A stretch of 64,000 bases of DNA from Candidatus Acetothermia bacterium (GCA_024653305.1 JANLFW010000004.1:36507-100506); one strand, 5' to 3'; numbered from the stretch's first letter, positions 22,468 to 32,012 are shown. A program made the numbers and translations. Notes: generated by a model from the sequence alone, not told the origin.

Positions 22468-23973
22468 CTAGGACGCCGCGCCCTTGAACACCGGCTCGCC
22501 AGCAAGGAAGGTCATGTCCACGCGAATCCCCGACCACGGGGAAGTCTGCGGGTCGGCGGACAGCACCACCAGGTCCGCCCACTGCCCGGGCGCGATGCTC
22601 CCCAGCCCCCCCTCGGCAAACGCGGCATACGCCGCCCCGTGGGTGTACGCGCGCAGGGCCGCTTCCAACGGGAGCCGCTGCACCGGATGGGGCGGGTCGA
22701 GGACCGCGCCGATGCCGTACAGGGGGCCCATCGGCATCCCGTCGGAGCCGAACGCGAGGGGAATCCCCCGCTCAACCACCCAGGCATGGGGGTCGATCCG
22801 GGCGTCGCGCTCCGGCCCCAGGCGCTCCTCGTACATCTTCCCCGGGCCGGACCACTGGGCCACGAAGTTGGGCTGCATAGACGCGATCAGCCCCAGGCCG
22901 CTCATGCGGTCCAGTTGCTCCGGCGTGGCCAGCTCCAGGTGCTCGACCCGATGGCGGTCGTGGGCGCCGACCGCGCTCAACCGCGCCGCAGCCAGCACCT
23001 CCTCCACCGCCCGGTCGCCGATGGCGTGGATCGCCACCTGGAGCCCAGCGTCCATCGCTCTCTTCCACCGCTGGGCCAGCTCCGCCCGCCCCAGGAGCAC
23101 CCGCCCGTGCCCCATCTCACCCCGGTACGGGTCCTGGAGGGCGGCGGTGCGGGCGCCGATCGACCCGTCGACGAACGCCTTCACCCCCATCACCCGCAGC
23201 AGCGGCGAGCCGAACCCGGTGCGCACCCCGAGCGCCTGCAGGGCCGGGAGCTGCTCGAGCGGCAGGTACAGGAACGTCCGCGTCCGCAAGAGCCCGCGCC
23301 GCTCGGCGATCTGGTACACGGGGAGATCGGCGGCGCCCGCCATGTCCGCCACCGCAGTCACCCCCAGGGACGCGGCGTATTGACACGCAGCGGCCACCGC
23401 CTCCACCAACGTCTCCCGCTCCGGCCGCACCGCAGAGGTGAGCTCCCACGCTGCCTCCTCCCACAGATGCCCCCGGTCCCGGTCCACGAACTCCCCTTCC
23501 GGCCGGGGGCAGCGGGCGAGGGCCAAGGTGTTGCAGGCCACCAGGTGCCCGTCCACCCGCACCGCGCAGCAAGGTTGGCGCGGCACGGCCCGGTCGAGGT
23601 CGCCCCGTTCCAGGTACCGGCGCTCCGGCCACCGCGATTCGTCCCAGCCGCGGCCCACCACCCACTCCCCGGGGCGGGCCTTGGCCGCCTCCCGCAACCG
23701 GTCCACGGCCTCGGAAAGCGACCGGGCGGAACCAAGGTCCACGTAGAACGTGCGTTCCAAGCCCACCCGGACGAAATGGGTGTGGGCATCGAAGAACCCG
23801 GGGAGAAGGGCCCGCCCGTGCAGGGGGATGACCCGCGTGGCCGGGCCGCGCAGGCGTAGGATCTCTTCGCTCCGCCCCACCGCGGCGATGTGCCCGCAGC
23901 GGACGGCCACCGCATCCGCCCCTGCCTCCCCACCGAGGATCGATCCCCCGTGTAAGATCAGCTCGGCCGCCAT
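22468..23973 (-). CDS. YtcJ-like amidohydrolase
   Basis: A 501-residue metal-dependent amidohydrolase of the amidohydrolase_3 (YtcJ) family. Metal ligands are visible in F-D-A-H-T-H-F near residue 65, H-R-V-E-H-L-E and H-A-I-G-D-R-A near residues 310-340, and F-G-S-D-G-M-P near residue 415. The C-terminal small beta domain ends in A-D-L-V-V-L-S-A-D-P. Substrates of this family are mostly unknown (N-substituted amides, formamides). The ATG follows a TATAAT by 10 bases. Confidence 0.88.
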   Translation of the reverse strand: MAAELILHGGSILGGEAGADAVAVRCGHIAAVGRSEEILRLRGPATRVIPLHGRALLPGFFDAHTHFVRVGLERTFYVDLGSARSLSEAVDRLREAAKARPGEWVVGRGWDESRWPERRYLERGDLDRAVPRQPCCAVRVDGHLVACNTLALARCPRPEGEFVDRDRGHLWEEAAWELTSAVRPERETLVEAVAAACQYAASLGVTAVADMAGAADLPVYQIAERRGLLRTRTFLYLPLEQLPALQALGVRTGFGSPLLRVMGVKAFVDGSIGARTAALQDPYRGEMGHGRVLLGRAELAQRWKRAMDAGLQVAIHAIGDRAVEEVLAAARLSAVGAHDRHRVEHLELATPEQLDRMSGLGLIASMQPNFVAQWSGPGKMYEERLGPERDARIDPHAWVVERGIPLAFGSDGMPMGPLYGIGAVLDPPHPVQRLPLEAALRAYTHGAAYAAFAEGGLGSIAPGQWADLVVLSADPQTSPWSGIRVDMTFLAGEPVFKGAAS

Positions 23974-23983
23974 GGCTCAGGCC

Positions 23984-23989
23984 ATTATA
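23984..23989 (-). promoter_or_regulatory. -10 element of the amidohydrolase-mutM unit
   Basis: Perfect TATAAT on the minus strand, 10 bases before the amidohydrolase ATG, with no -35 match. The leader would be about three bases. Confidence 0.55.
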
Positions 23990-24032
23990 GTCGGGGGTGT
24001 CGTCCGCCCGGGAGAGGAGGTAGGATAGGGCC

Positions 24033-25058
24033 GTGGACACGAAGGTGCTTTCCGCGGACGCCCTCGGGATCGCCGCCGCGGCGGAGATCATCCGGGCTGG
24101 GGGATTGGTGGCCTTCCCCACCGAAACCGTGTACGGCCTGGGGGCGGACGCCCTGTCCGCCGAGGCGGTGGCCCGGGTCTTCGCGGCCAAGGGGCGGCCC
24201 CGGTTCGACCCGATCATCGTCCACGTGGCCGCCCCCGAGGAGGCGGAGGGGCTATGGGCCGCCGTGCCCCCACTAGCGCGGGAACTGATGACCCGGTTCT
24301 GGCCCGGTTCCCTGACCCTGGTCCTCCCCAAGACCCCCCGGGTTCCGGAGGTCGTCACCGCCGGGCTTCCCACGGTGGCGGTGCGCATGCCGGCCCACGA
24401 GGTGGCCCTGGAGCTGATCCGCGTGAGCGGACGCCCCATCGCCGCCCCCAGCGCCAACCGGTTCGGGCGCCTCTCCCCCACCCACCACGAGGCGGTCCTC
24501 GCCCAGCTTGGGGGGGCGATCGATGCCGTGCTCGCCTGCGGCCTAACCCCGGTCGGGGTCGAGTCCACCGTGCTGTCCCTGGTGGACGATCCCCCGCGGG
24601 TCCTGCGCCCAGGGGGTACCCCCCTGGAGGCCCTGCGGGAGGTGATCCCAAACCTCCGGGTGAACCCGCCCCACGGGCCGTCCGCATCGCCGGGAACCCT
24701 CCCCCGCCACTACCTCCCCACGACCCCCCTCTACCTCCTCGAGCCCGGCCCCCCCGAGGATGGAGAGGGCATCGATCGCATGCGCTGTGGGTTCCTCGCG
24801 TTCCGGGATGGGTGGCACGGGTTTGGCCGGGTGGAGGTGCTGTCCCCGCGGGAGGACTTGGTGGAGGCGGCGGCCCACTTCTTCTCGGCCCTGCGGGCCC
24901 TGGACGAGGCGGGCCTTGCCGCCATCGTGGCCGAGCCGGTGCCGGAGGAGGGCCTCGGGGTGGCGATCATGGACCGGCTGCGACGGGCCGCATCCGGCCG
25001 GGCCCGCCTGAGCGAGCGGCACGTGTGGCCCATGCGAAAGGAAGGAGGATGCCCTTGA
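24033..25058 (+). CDS. tsaC: L-threonylcarbamoyladenylate synthase
   Basis: A 341-residue Sua5-type enzyme that makes threonylcarbamoyl-AMP from Thr, bicarbonate and ATP for the t6A modification of tRNA. The YrdC domain covers roughly residues 10-205, with F-P-T-E-T-V-Y-G-L-G-A-D, K-G-R-P-R-F-D-P-I-I-V-H and the S-A-N-R-F-G region. The Sua5 C-terminal domain follows a P-R-H-Y-L-P linker. GTG at 24033 is the start; GGAGG lies about ten bases upstream. tsaE, another t6A gene, is also in this window (32085). Its stop overlaps the TTG start of the next gene. Confidence 0.95.
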   Translation: MDTKVLSADALGIAAAAEIIRAGGLVAFPTETVYGLGADALSAEAVARVFAAKGRPRFDPIIVHVAAPEEAEGLWAAVPPLARELMTRFWPGSLTLVLPKTPRVPEVVTAGLPTVAVRMPAHEVALELIRVSGRPIAAPSANRFGRLSPTHHEAVLAQLGGAIDAVLACGLTPVGVESTVLSLVDDPPRVLRPGGTPLEALREVIPNLRVNPPHGPSASPGTLPRHYLPTTPLYLLEPGPPEDGEGIDRMRCGFLAFRDGWHGFGRVEVLSPREDLVEAAAHFFSALRALDEAGLAAIVAEPVPEEGLGVAIMDRLRRAASGRARLSERHVWPMRKEGGCP

Positions 25059-25567
25059 GAGGGAAACGGGTGGCGGTGCTCGTGGCCGACCTCTACCAGG
25101 AGCTGGAGTTCTGGTACCCCTATCTCCGGCTCAAGGAGGAGGGGGCGAAGGCCGTGGCGGTGGGGCCGGAGGCGGTGGAGTACAAGAGCAAGCTCGGCTA
25201 TCCGGCCAAGGCGGAGCTGGCCGCCAGCATGGCCCGGGCCGAGGACTTCGACGGGGTGATCATCCCCGGCGGGTACGCCCCGGACCACATGCGGCGGAGC
25301 AAAGAACTGGTGGAGTTCGTGAGAAAGATGGCGGAGGCCGGGAAGCCGGTGGCCGCGATCTGCCACGGAGGGTGGATGCTCTGTTCGGCCCGGGTGGTGA
25401 AGGGCAAGAAGGTAACGAGCGTCGCCGCGATCCGCGATGACCTCGCGAACGCCGGCGCCACCTGGGTGGACGAGGAGGTGGTGGTGGACGGGAACCTCAT
25501 CACCTCCCGGGTTCCCAGCGACCTCCCCGCGTTCATGCGCGCCATCCTCACCGCCCTCGCCGCGTAG
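25055..25567 (+). CDS. DJ-1/PfpI family protein
   Basis: A 170-residue PfpI-like protein with a flavodoxin-like fold. The nucleophile elbow is A-I-C-H-G-G (Cys near residue 108, followed by His), and the family glutamate lies in the early L-Y-Q-E-L-E-F. V-I-I-P-G-G-Y-A-P-D-H-M precedes the elbow. Members are described as peptidases, deglycases or stress proteins. TTG at 25055 is chosen because AAGGAGG lies 6 bases upstream; the nearer ATG at 25049 touches that site. The stop of tsaC overlaps it (TTGA). Confidence 0.88.
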   Translation: MRGKRVAVLVADLYQELEFWYPYLRLKEEGAKAVAVGPEAVEYKSKLGYPAKAELAASMARAEDFDGVIIPGGYAPDHMRRSKELVEFVRKMAEAGKPVAAICHGGWMLCSARVVKGKKVTSVAAIRDDLANAGATWVDEEVVVDGNLITSRVPSDLPAFMRAILTALAA

Positions 25568-25652
25568 CCGCCCACCCGGGCCGAACGGCCAGGGATCCCG
25601 TTCGCAGCTGCACCGTCCTCCGTTTGCGGTCGACCGCCCGGGCGCCCAGGCG

Positions 25653-26447
25653 TCACCCCCGGGGAACCTGGACCTCGATCCGGACCACCGACCGCTGGAC
25701 CGCTTGGACGACCTCGGCCGGGGAGAGCGCCACTCCTTGCGACGACGCCACGGGGGGCAGGCTGATCCCACGACCGGCGAGCCATACCCGGGCCAAGTTC
25801 ACGGACACGGCAAACCCGGCTTCCTGCCCGCCACCGGTCGACAGGTTTCCGGCCACGACACCCACCACCTCCCCGGACGCGTTCACCAGCGGCGCCCCGC
25901 TATACCCGGCCCGAAACGGGTCGCGCACGGCGAGGAGATCGGTGAGCACCGCGTCCTCGGGGCCGATCGCCCGCCACCCGACCCCGAGGACCTCGGTGGT
26001 GAGGGCCGTCGGCCACGCCCTTCCCTCTGGGTACCCGATGGCGGTGACCTCGTCTCCGATGTGAACGAAGTCCGAGTTGCCCAGCACTGCCCGCGGCATC
26101 GGGCGGGCCCCCGCCACCGCAACCACCGCCAGGTCATGATCGGCAGTCGTGGCCACCACGGCGGCCCGATAGCGTCGCCCTGCCCACTCCACCGTCACCT
26201 GTCGAGCCCCGCGGACGACGTGGGCCGCGGTGAGGATGTACCCGGCCTCACCGATCACGAACCCGGTCCCGGACCCCACCCGTTCCTGGAGATAAAGTCC
26301 GGGTACGAACGCGACGAGGAGGGCCCCGGCCACCACCAGGACCAACACGGGCACCCACCACCGGCGCGGCCGGGGCGGGGCCTCGGGTTCAGCCCACGGT
26401 TCCTCGAACGGATCCGGTGTTCCGTCGTCCAGCGGAGATCCGATCAC
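25653..26447 (-). CDS. membrane-anchored trypsin-like serine protease (HtrA-like, no PDZ)
   Basis: A 264-residue protein with a short Pro-rich cytosolic head, one transmembrane helix (V-P-V-L-V-L-V-V-A-G-A-L-L-V-A-F) and an extracytoplasmic trypsin fold. The catalytic triad is visible: His in L-T-A-A-H-V-V, Asp in D-H-D-L-A-V-V, Ser in G-Y-S-G-A-P-L. There is no PDZ domain, so it is shorter than DegP or DegS and more like minimal trypsin_2 proteins. A role in envelope protein quality control is inferred. It is last in the TGS GTPase-M20-protease unit. Confidence 0.87.
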   Translation of the reverse strand: MIGSPLDDGTPDPFEEPWAEPEAPPRPRRWWVPVLVLVVAGALLVAFVPGLYLQERVGSGTGFVIGEAGYILTAAHVVRGARQVTVEWAGRRYRAAVVATTADHDLAVVAVAGARPMPRAVLGNSDFVHIGDEVTAIGYPEGRAWPTALTTEVLGVGWRAIGPEDAVLTDLLAVRDPFRAGYSGAPLVNASGEVVGVVAGNLSTGGGQEAGFAVSVNLARVWLAGRGISLPPVASSQGVALSPAEVVQAVQRSVVRIEVQVPRG

Positions 26448-26537
26448 GCCACTCCCTCGACACAGGGGCAGATGAGAGAACCCGCCTTGGGCCAGTCGGA
26501 ACGCGCGCCCGGCCGCACCGGGCCTTGACCGGGCGGG

Positions 26538-27695
26538 TCACTTCCGGCGTCGGTGCCGCCCTCTCCGGATCTTCCGGCACCGCCTGGGTCGGGCTTCTGG
26601 GGTCAGGAGCCCGCGCAGGAGCCGGCGGTACCCCTCCGCCCCCTTGGCCAGGTCGGCCACGGGGATGCGTTCGTCCGGCTGGTGGGCGAGGGCCTCGTCT
26701 CCCGGCCCGTAGCCCACGGTGGGGATGCCCCGCCGGCCGCACGACTCCACTCCGTCCGTGGAGAACCGCCACACCCGCAGCGGAGGCTGCGAGAGCGCCG
26801 CCCACGCCCGCTCCACCCACGGGTGGCTCGGGTCCATCCACCACGCGGGGAAGAAGTACTGGGCGGTGAGCTTCTCCCCGGTGTACGCGGTGAGCTCCCC
26901 CTGCTCCACCAAGGCCTTCACCCCCAGCTCCTCGTAGTCGGCGAGCACCGAGTCCGGGGTCTCCCCGCGCACGATGCGCCGGTCGACAAGGGCCCAGCAC
27001 CGGTCGGGGACCAGCGGACCGCAGGTGGGGGTGCCCACGGCGACCACCGTCGCCGACCCCCGGCCGAGGACCGGGTCCTCGGGCAAGGGGACGGCCAGGG
27101 CGTAGGGCAGGGCGTCCACCATGCGCTCGATCGCGTTCTCCCCGAGCTCGGGCATCGCGGCGTGGGCGGTGCGGCCGGGGGCCTCCAGGCGCAGCACGGC
27201 CCGCCCCCGGTGCCCGACCCCTAGGCGCAAATCCGTGGGCTCGCCGAGCACCACCAGGTCGGGGCGGCTCACCCCGTCCAGCACCCGTGCCAGCACTGTC
27301 CCCTCGGCGGTCTCCTCGTGGGGCACGTACACGAGGAGGAGCGTCCCCTGCAGGTCGCGGGCCGCGGCTGCCGCCCCGGCGACCTGGGCGGCGATCGCCC
27401 CCTTCATGTCCACCGCCCCACGGCCGTATAGCATCCCATCGGCGATCTCCGCTCCAAACGGGGGATGGACCCAGGCCCCCGCATCCCCGGGGGGCACGTT
27501 GTCCAGATGGCCCTCGACCATCACCGTCGGCCCGTCCCCGCGGGAGAGCTTTCCCACCACCGTGCCGAACGGACCCCGTTCGGCCTCGCAGAACGTGCGG
27601 AGGACCCGGAGCAGGTGCTCCGCCACCGCCCCCTCTTCTCCGGAGGGGCTGGGAATGCGCACCAGTTCTTGAGCTAGCTCGATAGGATCGATCAT
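26538..27695 (-). CDS. M20-family metallohydrolase, YgeY-like
   Basis: A 385-residue zinc-dependent amidohydrolase/peptidase of the ArgE/DapE group, closest in look to YgeY. The first metal site is E-G-H-L-D-N, the catalytic glutamates are in H-E-E-T-A-E-G, G-E-P-T-D-L follows, and the last metal His is in A-H-Q-P-D-E. The dimerisation lid lies between. The substrate is not certain: deacylation of an N-acyl amino acid or dipeptide hydrolysis are both possible. The basic C-terminal tail (R-R-C-R-K-I-R-R-G-R-H-R-R-R-K) is unusual. It overlaps the GTPase gene by four bases. Confidence 0.86.
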   Translation of the reverse strand: MIDPIELAQELVRIPSPSGEEGAVAEHLLRVLRTFCEAERGPFGTVVGKLSRGDGPTVMVEGHLDNVPPGDAGAWVHPPFGAEIADGMLYGRGAVDMKGAIAAQVAGAAAAARDLQGTLLLVYVPHEETAEGTVLARVLDGVSRPDLVVLGEPTDLRLGVGHRGRAVLRLEAPGRTAHAAMPELGENAIERMVDALPYALAVPLPEDPVLGRGSATVVAVGTPTCGPLVPDRCWALVDRRIVRGETPDSVLADYEELGVKALVEQGELTAYTGEKLTAQYFFPAWWMDPSHPWVERAWAALSQPPLRVWRFSTDGVESCGRRGIPTVGYGPGDEALAHQPDERIPVADLAKGAEGYRRLLRGLLTPEARPRRCRKIRRGRHRRRK

Positions 27696-28675
27696 GTCAG
27701 ATGGATCTCCACGATGTCCTTGTCCTGGACCACGTGGTCCAGGGGGACATGTTGGCCATCAAACCGGCCCGAGCCCCACAAGCGCACGTAGCGCAGCCGA
27801 CTTACGAAGTCCTTGTGGATCTGGTCTACCACGTCGAGGATCGTCGCCCCCTCCCTGATCGTGTACGGCTTGCTCAGGTCCGGCGGCTGACCAGGCTTTT
27901 TCATGTACACCCGCACCACCCCCGCCACCTGGAAGATGGCCCGCCGCAGGTCCTCCAGGCCTTCCCCGGTCACGGTGGACGCTGCCGCTGCCGGAAACCG
28001 GCCGACGGCCCACTCCCGGAGCTCGCCCGCCCGGGCCGGAGCCAGGTCGGCCTTGAGCCCGATCGCCAGCGCCCGGCGCTCCACCGTCCGCCAGTCCACC
28101 TGGCGGCTGGCCCCTGCGGTGACGCGGATGTGGTGCTCCGCGAGGCGCGCAACGACCTCCTCCGCCTCCTCTTTCCACTGCGCGGAAGACAGGTCCACAC
28201 ACAGCGCCACCACGTCGGCCAGGCGGATGAGCCCATACACCCACCCTTTCGTGTACTCCCGGGTGATGGGGGGCAGGTCCACGAGCTGGATCTGGATGTC
28301 CTCGAACTCCATCATCCCCGGCAGGGGCTGGAAGGTGGCCATAGGGTAGGGGGTGATGAGTGGGGTGGCGTTGGTGAGCGCGGCGAGAAGGGAGGACTTC
28401 CCGGCGTTGGGCGGCCCCACCAGGGCCACCTGGGCCGCGCCCTCCCGGTCCATGTGGTACGTGACCCCGCCCTTGCCGGACCGGCGCCGCCCCTCCGCCT
28501 TCTCCTTGAGCTTGGCGATGCGGCGCTTGATGTCGGCCTGCATCTTCTCTGTCCCCTTGTGTTTGGGGATGGTGGCCAACATCTCCTGGAGCGCGTCCAG
28601 GCGCTCGTCGTCCGTCTTGGCCCGGTTGAAACGGTCCCGGGCGGCGATGAACTCGGGATTCAGGTTGGCCGGCAT
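27692..28675 (-). CDS. TGS-domain GTPase (DRG/Obg-related)
   Basis: A 327-residue P-loop GTPase of the OBG/DRG superfamily. An N-terminal helical region is followed by G1 (V-G-P-P-N-A-G-K-S-S) near residue 87 and G3 as V-D-L-P-P-I-T. The G4-like region is poor, which is common in bacterial members of this group. The TGS domain, with Y-T-I-R-E-G-A-T and the closing Q-D-K-D-I-V-E-I, occupies the last 75 residues. A link to ribosomes or RNA is expected from relatives. ATG at 28675 follows GAGAGG; a TACACT lies 19 bases upstream. Confidence 0.88.
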   Translation of the reverse strand: MPANLNPEFIAARDRFNRAKTDDERLDALQEMLATIPKHKGTEKMQADIKRRIAKLKEKAEGRRRSGKGGVTYHMDREGAAQVALVGPPNAGKSSLLAALTNATPLITPYPMATFQPLPGMMEFEDIQIQLVDLPPITREYTKGWVYGLIRLADVVALCVDLSSAQWKEEAEEVVARLAEHHIRVTAGASRQVDWRTVERRALAIGLKADLAPARAGELREWAVGRFPAAAASTVTGEGLEDLRRAIFQVAGVVRVYMKKPGQPPDLSKPYTIREGATILDVVDQIHKDFVSRLRYVRLWGSGRFDGQHVPLDHVVQDKDIVEIHLT

Positions 28676-28744
28676 CGTCCTCTCCCATCTAAGGAGTGTA
28701 ACGACCGGAAGAATTGGGTTCTAGCATCCGGACCTTCGGGCCGG

Positions 28745-28750
28745 TATAGT
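28745..28750 (+). promoter_or_regulatory. -10 element of fabK (leaderless promoter)
   Basis: TATAGT ends 8 bases before the fabK ATG at 28759; no -35 and no ribosome binding site are present. The transcript should have a leader of one or two bases. Confidence 0.52.
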
Positions 28751-28758
28751 TGACCACC

Positions 28759-29694
28759 ATGGCCAACCGAACCTGTGCGATGCTTGGGATCCGGTACCCC
28801 GTGTTCCTCGGGGGCATGGCCCACGTGGCCCGCGCCCCGCTCGTGGCTGCGGTGAGCGAGGCCGGCGGCCTGGGGATCCTCGCCAGTGGGGGCCTACGTC
28901 CGGAGGAACTGGAGCGGGAGATCGCCGAGGTCCGCCGTCGTACAAACCGGCCGTTCGGGGTGAACCTGATGCTGATGGACCCGAGCGCCCCCGACCACGC
29001 CGCGGTCGCGGCCCGGGCGCGGGTGGCGGCGGTGACCACCGGGGCCGGAAACCCCGGGAAGTACATGGATCCCCTCAAGGGGGCGGGGATCAAGGTGTTC
29101 CCGGTCATCCCCGCGGTGGCCCTGGCGGTGCGGATGGAGAAGCTGGGCGCGGACGGCGTCGTCGCCGAGGGCATGGAGGCCGGGGGGCACATCGGCACGG
29201 TCACCACGATGGCCCTGGTGCCCCAGGTGGTGGACGCGGTGAGGATCCCGGTGGTGGCCGCCGGGGGGATCGCCGACGGCCGGGGGATGGCCGCCGCGTT
29301 GGCGTTAGGGGCGGAGGGTGTCCAAGTGGGGACGCGGTTCCTCGCCTCGGAGGAGGCTCCGGTGCACCCCAACTACAAGCAGGCCGTCGTCAAGGCCGGG
29401 GACCGGGACACCATCGTCACCGGGCAGACGCTGGGCCGGCCGGTGCGGTGCCTCCTCAACAAGCTCACCAAGACCCTCGCCCAGTACGAGGAGGAGGGGC
29501 GGTCCCCGGACGAGTTCGAGGCCCTCGCCGTGGGCGGCCTCAGGCGGGCTGTGTACGACGGGGACCTCGATACGGGGTCCCTCATGGCTGGGCAGATCGC
29601 CGGCCTGATCCGCGAGGTCCTCCCGGTGCGGGAGATCATGGAGCGCATGGTCGCCGAGTGCCGGACGATCCTCGGCCGGGACCTGGGGTTTTAG
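28759..29694 (+). CDS. fabK: enoyl-[acyl-carrier-protein] reductase II (FabK)
   Basis: A 311-residue FMN-dependent TIM-barrel enzyme that reduces enoyl-ACP in the last step of each fatty acid elongation cycle. It follows FabK closely: Y-P-V-F-L-G-G-M-A, A-V-S-E-A-G-G-L-G-I-L, F-G-V-N-L-M-L, T-T-G-A-G-N-P, A-E-G-M-E-A-G-G-H-I-G, A-A-G-G-I-A-D-G and G-T-R-F-L. The last three are the FMN-binding and active-site loops. Nitronate monooxygenase is a related alternative, but the A-E-G-M-E-A-G-G-H pattern favours FabK. accB and accC in this window act upstream in the same pathway. A TTG at 28750 is a less likely start. Confidence 0.88.
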   Translation: MANRTCAMLGIRYPVFLGGMAHVARAPLVAAVSEAGGLGILASGGLRPEELEREIAEVRRRTNRPFGVNLMLMDPSAPDHAAVAARARVAAVTTGAGNPGKYMDPLKGAGIKVFPVIPAVALAVRMEKLGADGVVAEGMEAGGHIGTVTTMALVPQVVDAVRIPVVAAGGIADGRGMAAALALGAEGVQVGTRFLASEEAPVHPNYKQAVVKAGDRDTIVTGQTLGRPVRCLLNKLTKTLAQYEEEGRSPDEFEALAVGGLRRAVYDGDLDTGSLMAGQIAGLIREVLPVREIMERMVAECRTILGRDLGF

Positions 29695-29697
29695 GCC

Positions 29698-31989
29698 GTG
29701 AGCGTGGTCAATCCCCGCACGGAACGGGACCTCGAGCTCGCCAAGGTCCTGGAGCGCGTGGCCGCGTTCGCCTCGTCGTCCCTCGGGGCGGAGGCGGTGC
29801 GGGCCCTGCGGCCGTCGAGCGAACGGGAGACGGTCGCCCGCGAGTTCGCCCTCCTGCAGGAGATGGAGAAGGCGGTGCGGGATGGATTCGCCCCCGGGGC
29901 CCTTCACGACCTCGCCCCGATCCTCGACGAGGCCAAGGACCGCGGGAGCCTGGACCCGGAGCGGTTTCTGACCGTGGCCGCGACCCTCGCCGCGGCGGCC
30001 GACGTCCGCCAAGCGCTCGCCACGTCGAAGCTCCCCGGCCTCGCTGAGCTGGCGGAACGGCTCTCGGACCAAACCGGGCTCCTCGCGGCCATCTGGCGGG
30101 CGATCGACGAGCGGGGAGAGATCCGGGACGACGCCACCCCGAGGCTCCGGGCCTTGAGCCGTGAGCGGCGGGGGCTGGTGGACGAGATCACCGAGGCCCT
30201 GCGCCGCTTCCTCGACCGCAACCGCGACCTGGTCCAAGAGCCGGTGGTGACCCAGCGCGGGGGGCGATTCGTGATCCCCCTCAAGACCGGGGCCCGCGGG
30301 GCATCGGTGGTGGTCCACGAGACCTCGGCCAGTGGCCAGACCCTGTTCGCCGAGCCGGGGCCGGTGGTCCAGCTCAACAACCGCCTGCGCGAACTGGACG
30401 ACGAGATCTGGCGGGAGCGGCTGCGGATCCTGGTCGAGCTCACGGAGGCCCTCCTGCGTGAAGAAACCCACCTCCGCCGGGACCTGGCGGTGCTGGCCCG
30501 GCTGGATTCCCTGTATGCCCGGGCCCGCTACGTCCAGGCGGTGCGGGGCGCGGTGCCGACCCTGGCCGAGGACGGGCGGGTGGAGCTGGTGGAGGCGCGG
30601 CACCCGCTCCTTGGGGAGCGGGCGGTTCCGGTGTCCATCGCGTTCGGCGGGGCCAAGCGCGTCGCCGTCATTACCGGACCCAACACCGGCGGGAAGACCG
30701 TCACGCTGAAGACGATCGGCCTCCTCACCCTGATGGCCCAGAGCGGTATCCCCATCCCCGCCTCGCCGAGCACCGTGCTCACCGTGTTCCCGCGCGTGCG
30801 GTCCGACATCGGCGAGGAGCAGTCCATCGAGCAGAACCTGTCCACCTTCTCCTCGCACATGAAGAACATCGTGGAGATCCTCGGCGAGACCGACGAGCGA
30901 ACCCTGGTGCTCCTGGATGAGCTCGGGGCTGGGACCGACCCTCAGGAGGGGGCGGCGCTCGCTCTCGCGATCCTGGAGAGGCTCCTCGAAATCGGAGCTA
31001 CCGCCGCGGTGGCGACCCACCTTACCCCCCTGAAGCACTTCGCGATCTCCCACCCCGGGGTGCTGTCGTGTTCGATGGAGTTTGACCTCGAGACCCTATC
31101 CCCCACGTACCGGGTGCAGGAGGGGGTGCCCGGGCGGTCGTGCGCCCTGATCATCGCCGAGCGGTTGGGGCTCCCGCGGGAGCTCGTCGAGGCGGCGCGG
31201 GGGAAGCTCACGTCCGGGGAGATCCAGGCCGAAGAGATCATCGAGGAGCTGGAGCGCGAGCGGAGCGCGGCCCGCCGGTTGCGGGCCAACCTTGAACTGG
31301 AGCGGGACGTCGTCCGCAAGATGCGCCAGGACTACGAGCGGCGGCTCCTGGCGCTCCGGGAAAAGAAGGCCGAGGCCCTGGGGCAGGAACTGGCCCGTCT
31401 GGAGGAGGAGATCCGATCTGCCCGCAAGGAGCTCTCCGAGCTCATCGCCCAGGCCCGCGCCGCGGAGTCGGCCGAGGAGCGGCGGAAGATCCTGCGCCGG
31501 GTGGAGGAGGTGGCCGCCGGGGCGCCCCCGCCTCCGCCCGAGGCCCATCCGGCCCCGAAGCTCGCGGAAGGGGCGACGGTGCGGGTGCGGGCCACCGGGA
31601 CGGTGGGCACCGTGCTGCGGGTGGACGGGGACCGGGTGGAGGTGGAGGTGAAGGGCCGGCGGGTGGAGCTCCCCCCGTCGTCGCTGGAGACGGCCGAGCC
31701 CCTGCCCCCGCCGCGGGTGGCCGGGCCGGTGCTCCCCTCCGTGGAGCAGGTGAGCCTGGAGCTTTCCGTGCGCGGGCTAACCGTGGCCGAAGCCGAACGC
31801 GAGGTCACGGCGTGGCTCGATCGGCTCCTCCGCGCCGGGATCCACACCGGCCGGATCGTGCACGGCAAGGGGACCGGGGCCCTCCGGCGGGCCCTCCACG
31901 CCTACCTCGCACACGTGCCCTACGTGAAGCGGTTCCACCTCGCCCCGCCCCAGGAGGGCGGCGACGGGGTGACGATCGTGGAGCTGTGA
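29698..31989 (+). CDS. mutS2: endonuclease MutS2
   Basis: A 763-residue MutS2 protein, an ATPase that acts on branched recombination intermediates or stalled, collided ribosomes rather than mismatches. The lever and clamp helices come first. The ATPase follows, with Walker A G-P-N-T-G-G-K-T-V and Walker B L-V-L-L-D-E-L-G-A-G-T-D-P, then a long charged coiled coil (residues about 490-600) and a KOW-like strand region. A C-terminal Smr nuclease domain has H-G-K-G-T-G-A-L-R. GTG at 29698 lies 3 bases after fabK. Confidence 0.94.
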   Translation: MSVVNPRTERDLELAKVLERVAAFASSSLGAEAVRALRPSSERETVAREFALLQEMEKAVRDGFAPGALHDLAPILDEAKDRGSLDPERFLTVAATLAAAADVRQALATSKLPGLAELAERLSDQTGLLAAIWRAIDERGEIRDDATPRLRALSRERRGLVDEITEALRRFLDRNRDLVQEPVVTQRGGRFVIPLKTGARGASVVVHETSASGQTLFAEPGPVVQLNNRLRELDDEIWRERLRILVELTEALLREETHLRRDLAVLARLDSLYARARYVQAVRGAVPTLAEDGRVELVEARHPLLGERAVPVSIAFGGAKRVAVITGPNTGGKTVTLKTIGLLTLMAQSGIPIPASPSTVLTVFPRVRSDIGEEQSIEQNLSTFSSHMKNIVEILGETDERTLVLLDELGAGTDPQEGAALALAILERLLEIGATAAVATHLTPLKHFAISHPGVLSCSMEFDLETLSPTYRVQEGVPGRSCALIIAERLGLPRELVEAARGKLTSGEIQAEEIIEELERERSAARRLRANLELERDVVRKMRQDYERRLLALREKKAEALGQELARLEEEIRSARKELSELIAQARAAESAEERRKILRRVEEVAAGAPPPPPEAHPAPKLAEGATVRVRATGTVGTVLRVDGDRVEVEVKGRRVELPPSSLETAEPLPPPRVAGPVLPSVEQVSLELSVRGLTVAEAEREVTAWLDRLLRAGIHTGRIVHGKGTGALRRALHAYLAHVPYVKRFHLAPPQEGGDGVTIVEL

Positions 31990-31992
31990 TCC

Positions 31993-32012
31993 CGCGACGG
32001 GACTTCGTCGCG
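31993..32012 (+). terminator. weak hairpin after mutS2
   Basis: CGCGACG and CGTCGCG pair around GGACTT just after the mutS2 stop, followed by only TTCTG. It lies before the convergent tsaE. It is a plausible but weak terminator; the rest of the gap to 32084 holds nothing I recognise. Confidence 0.33.

Noticed and set aside
29305..31053. 582-codon minus-strand frame across fabK and mutS2
   Set aside because: It is the antisense shadow of two well-supported genes; the length follows from high GC and codon bias.
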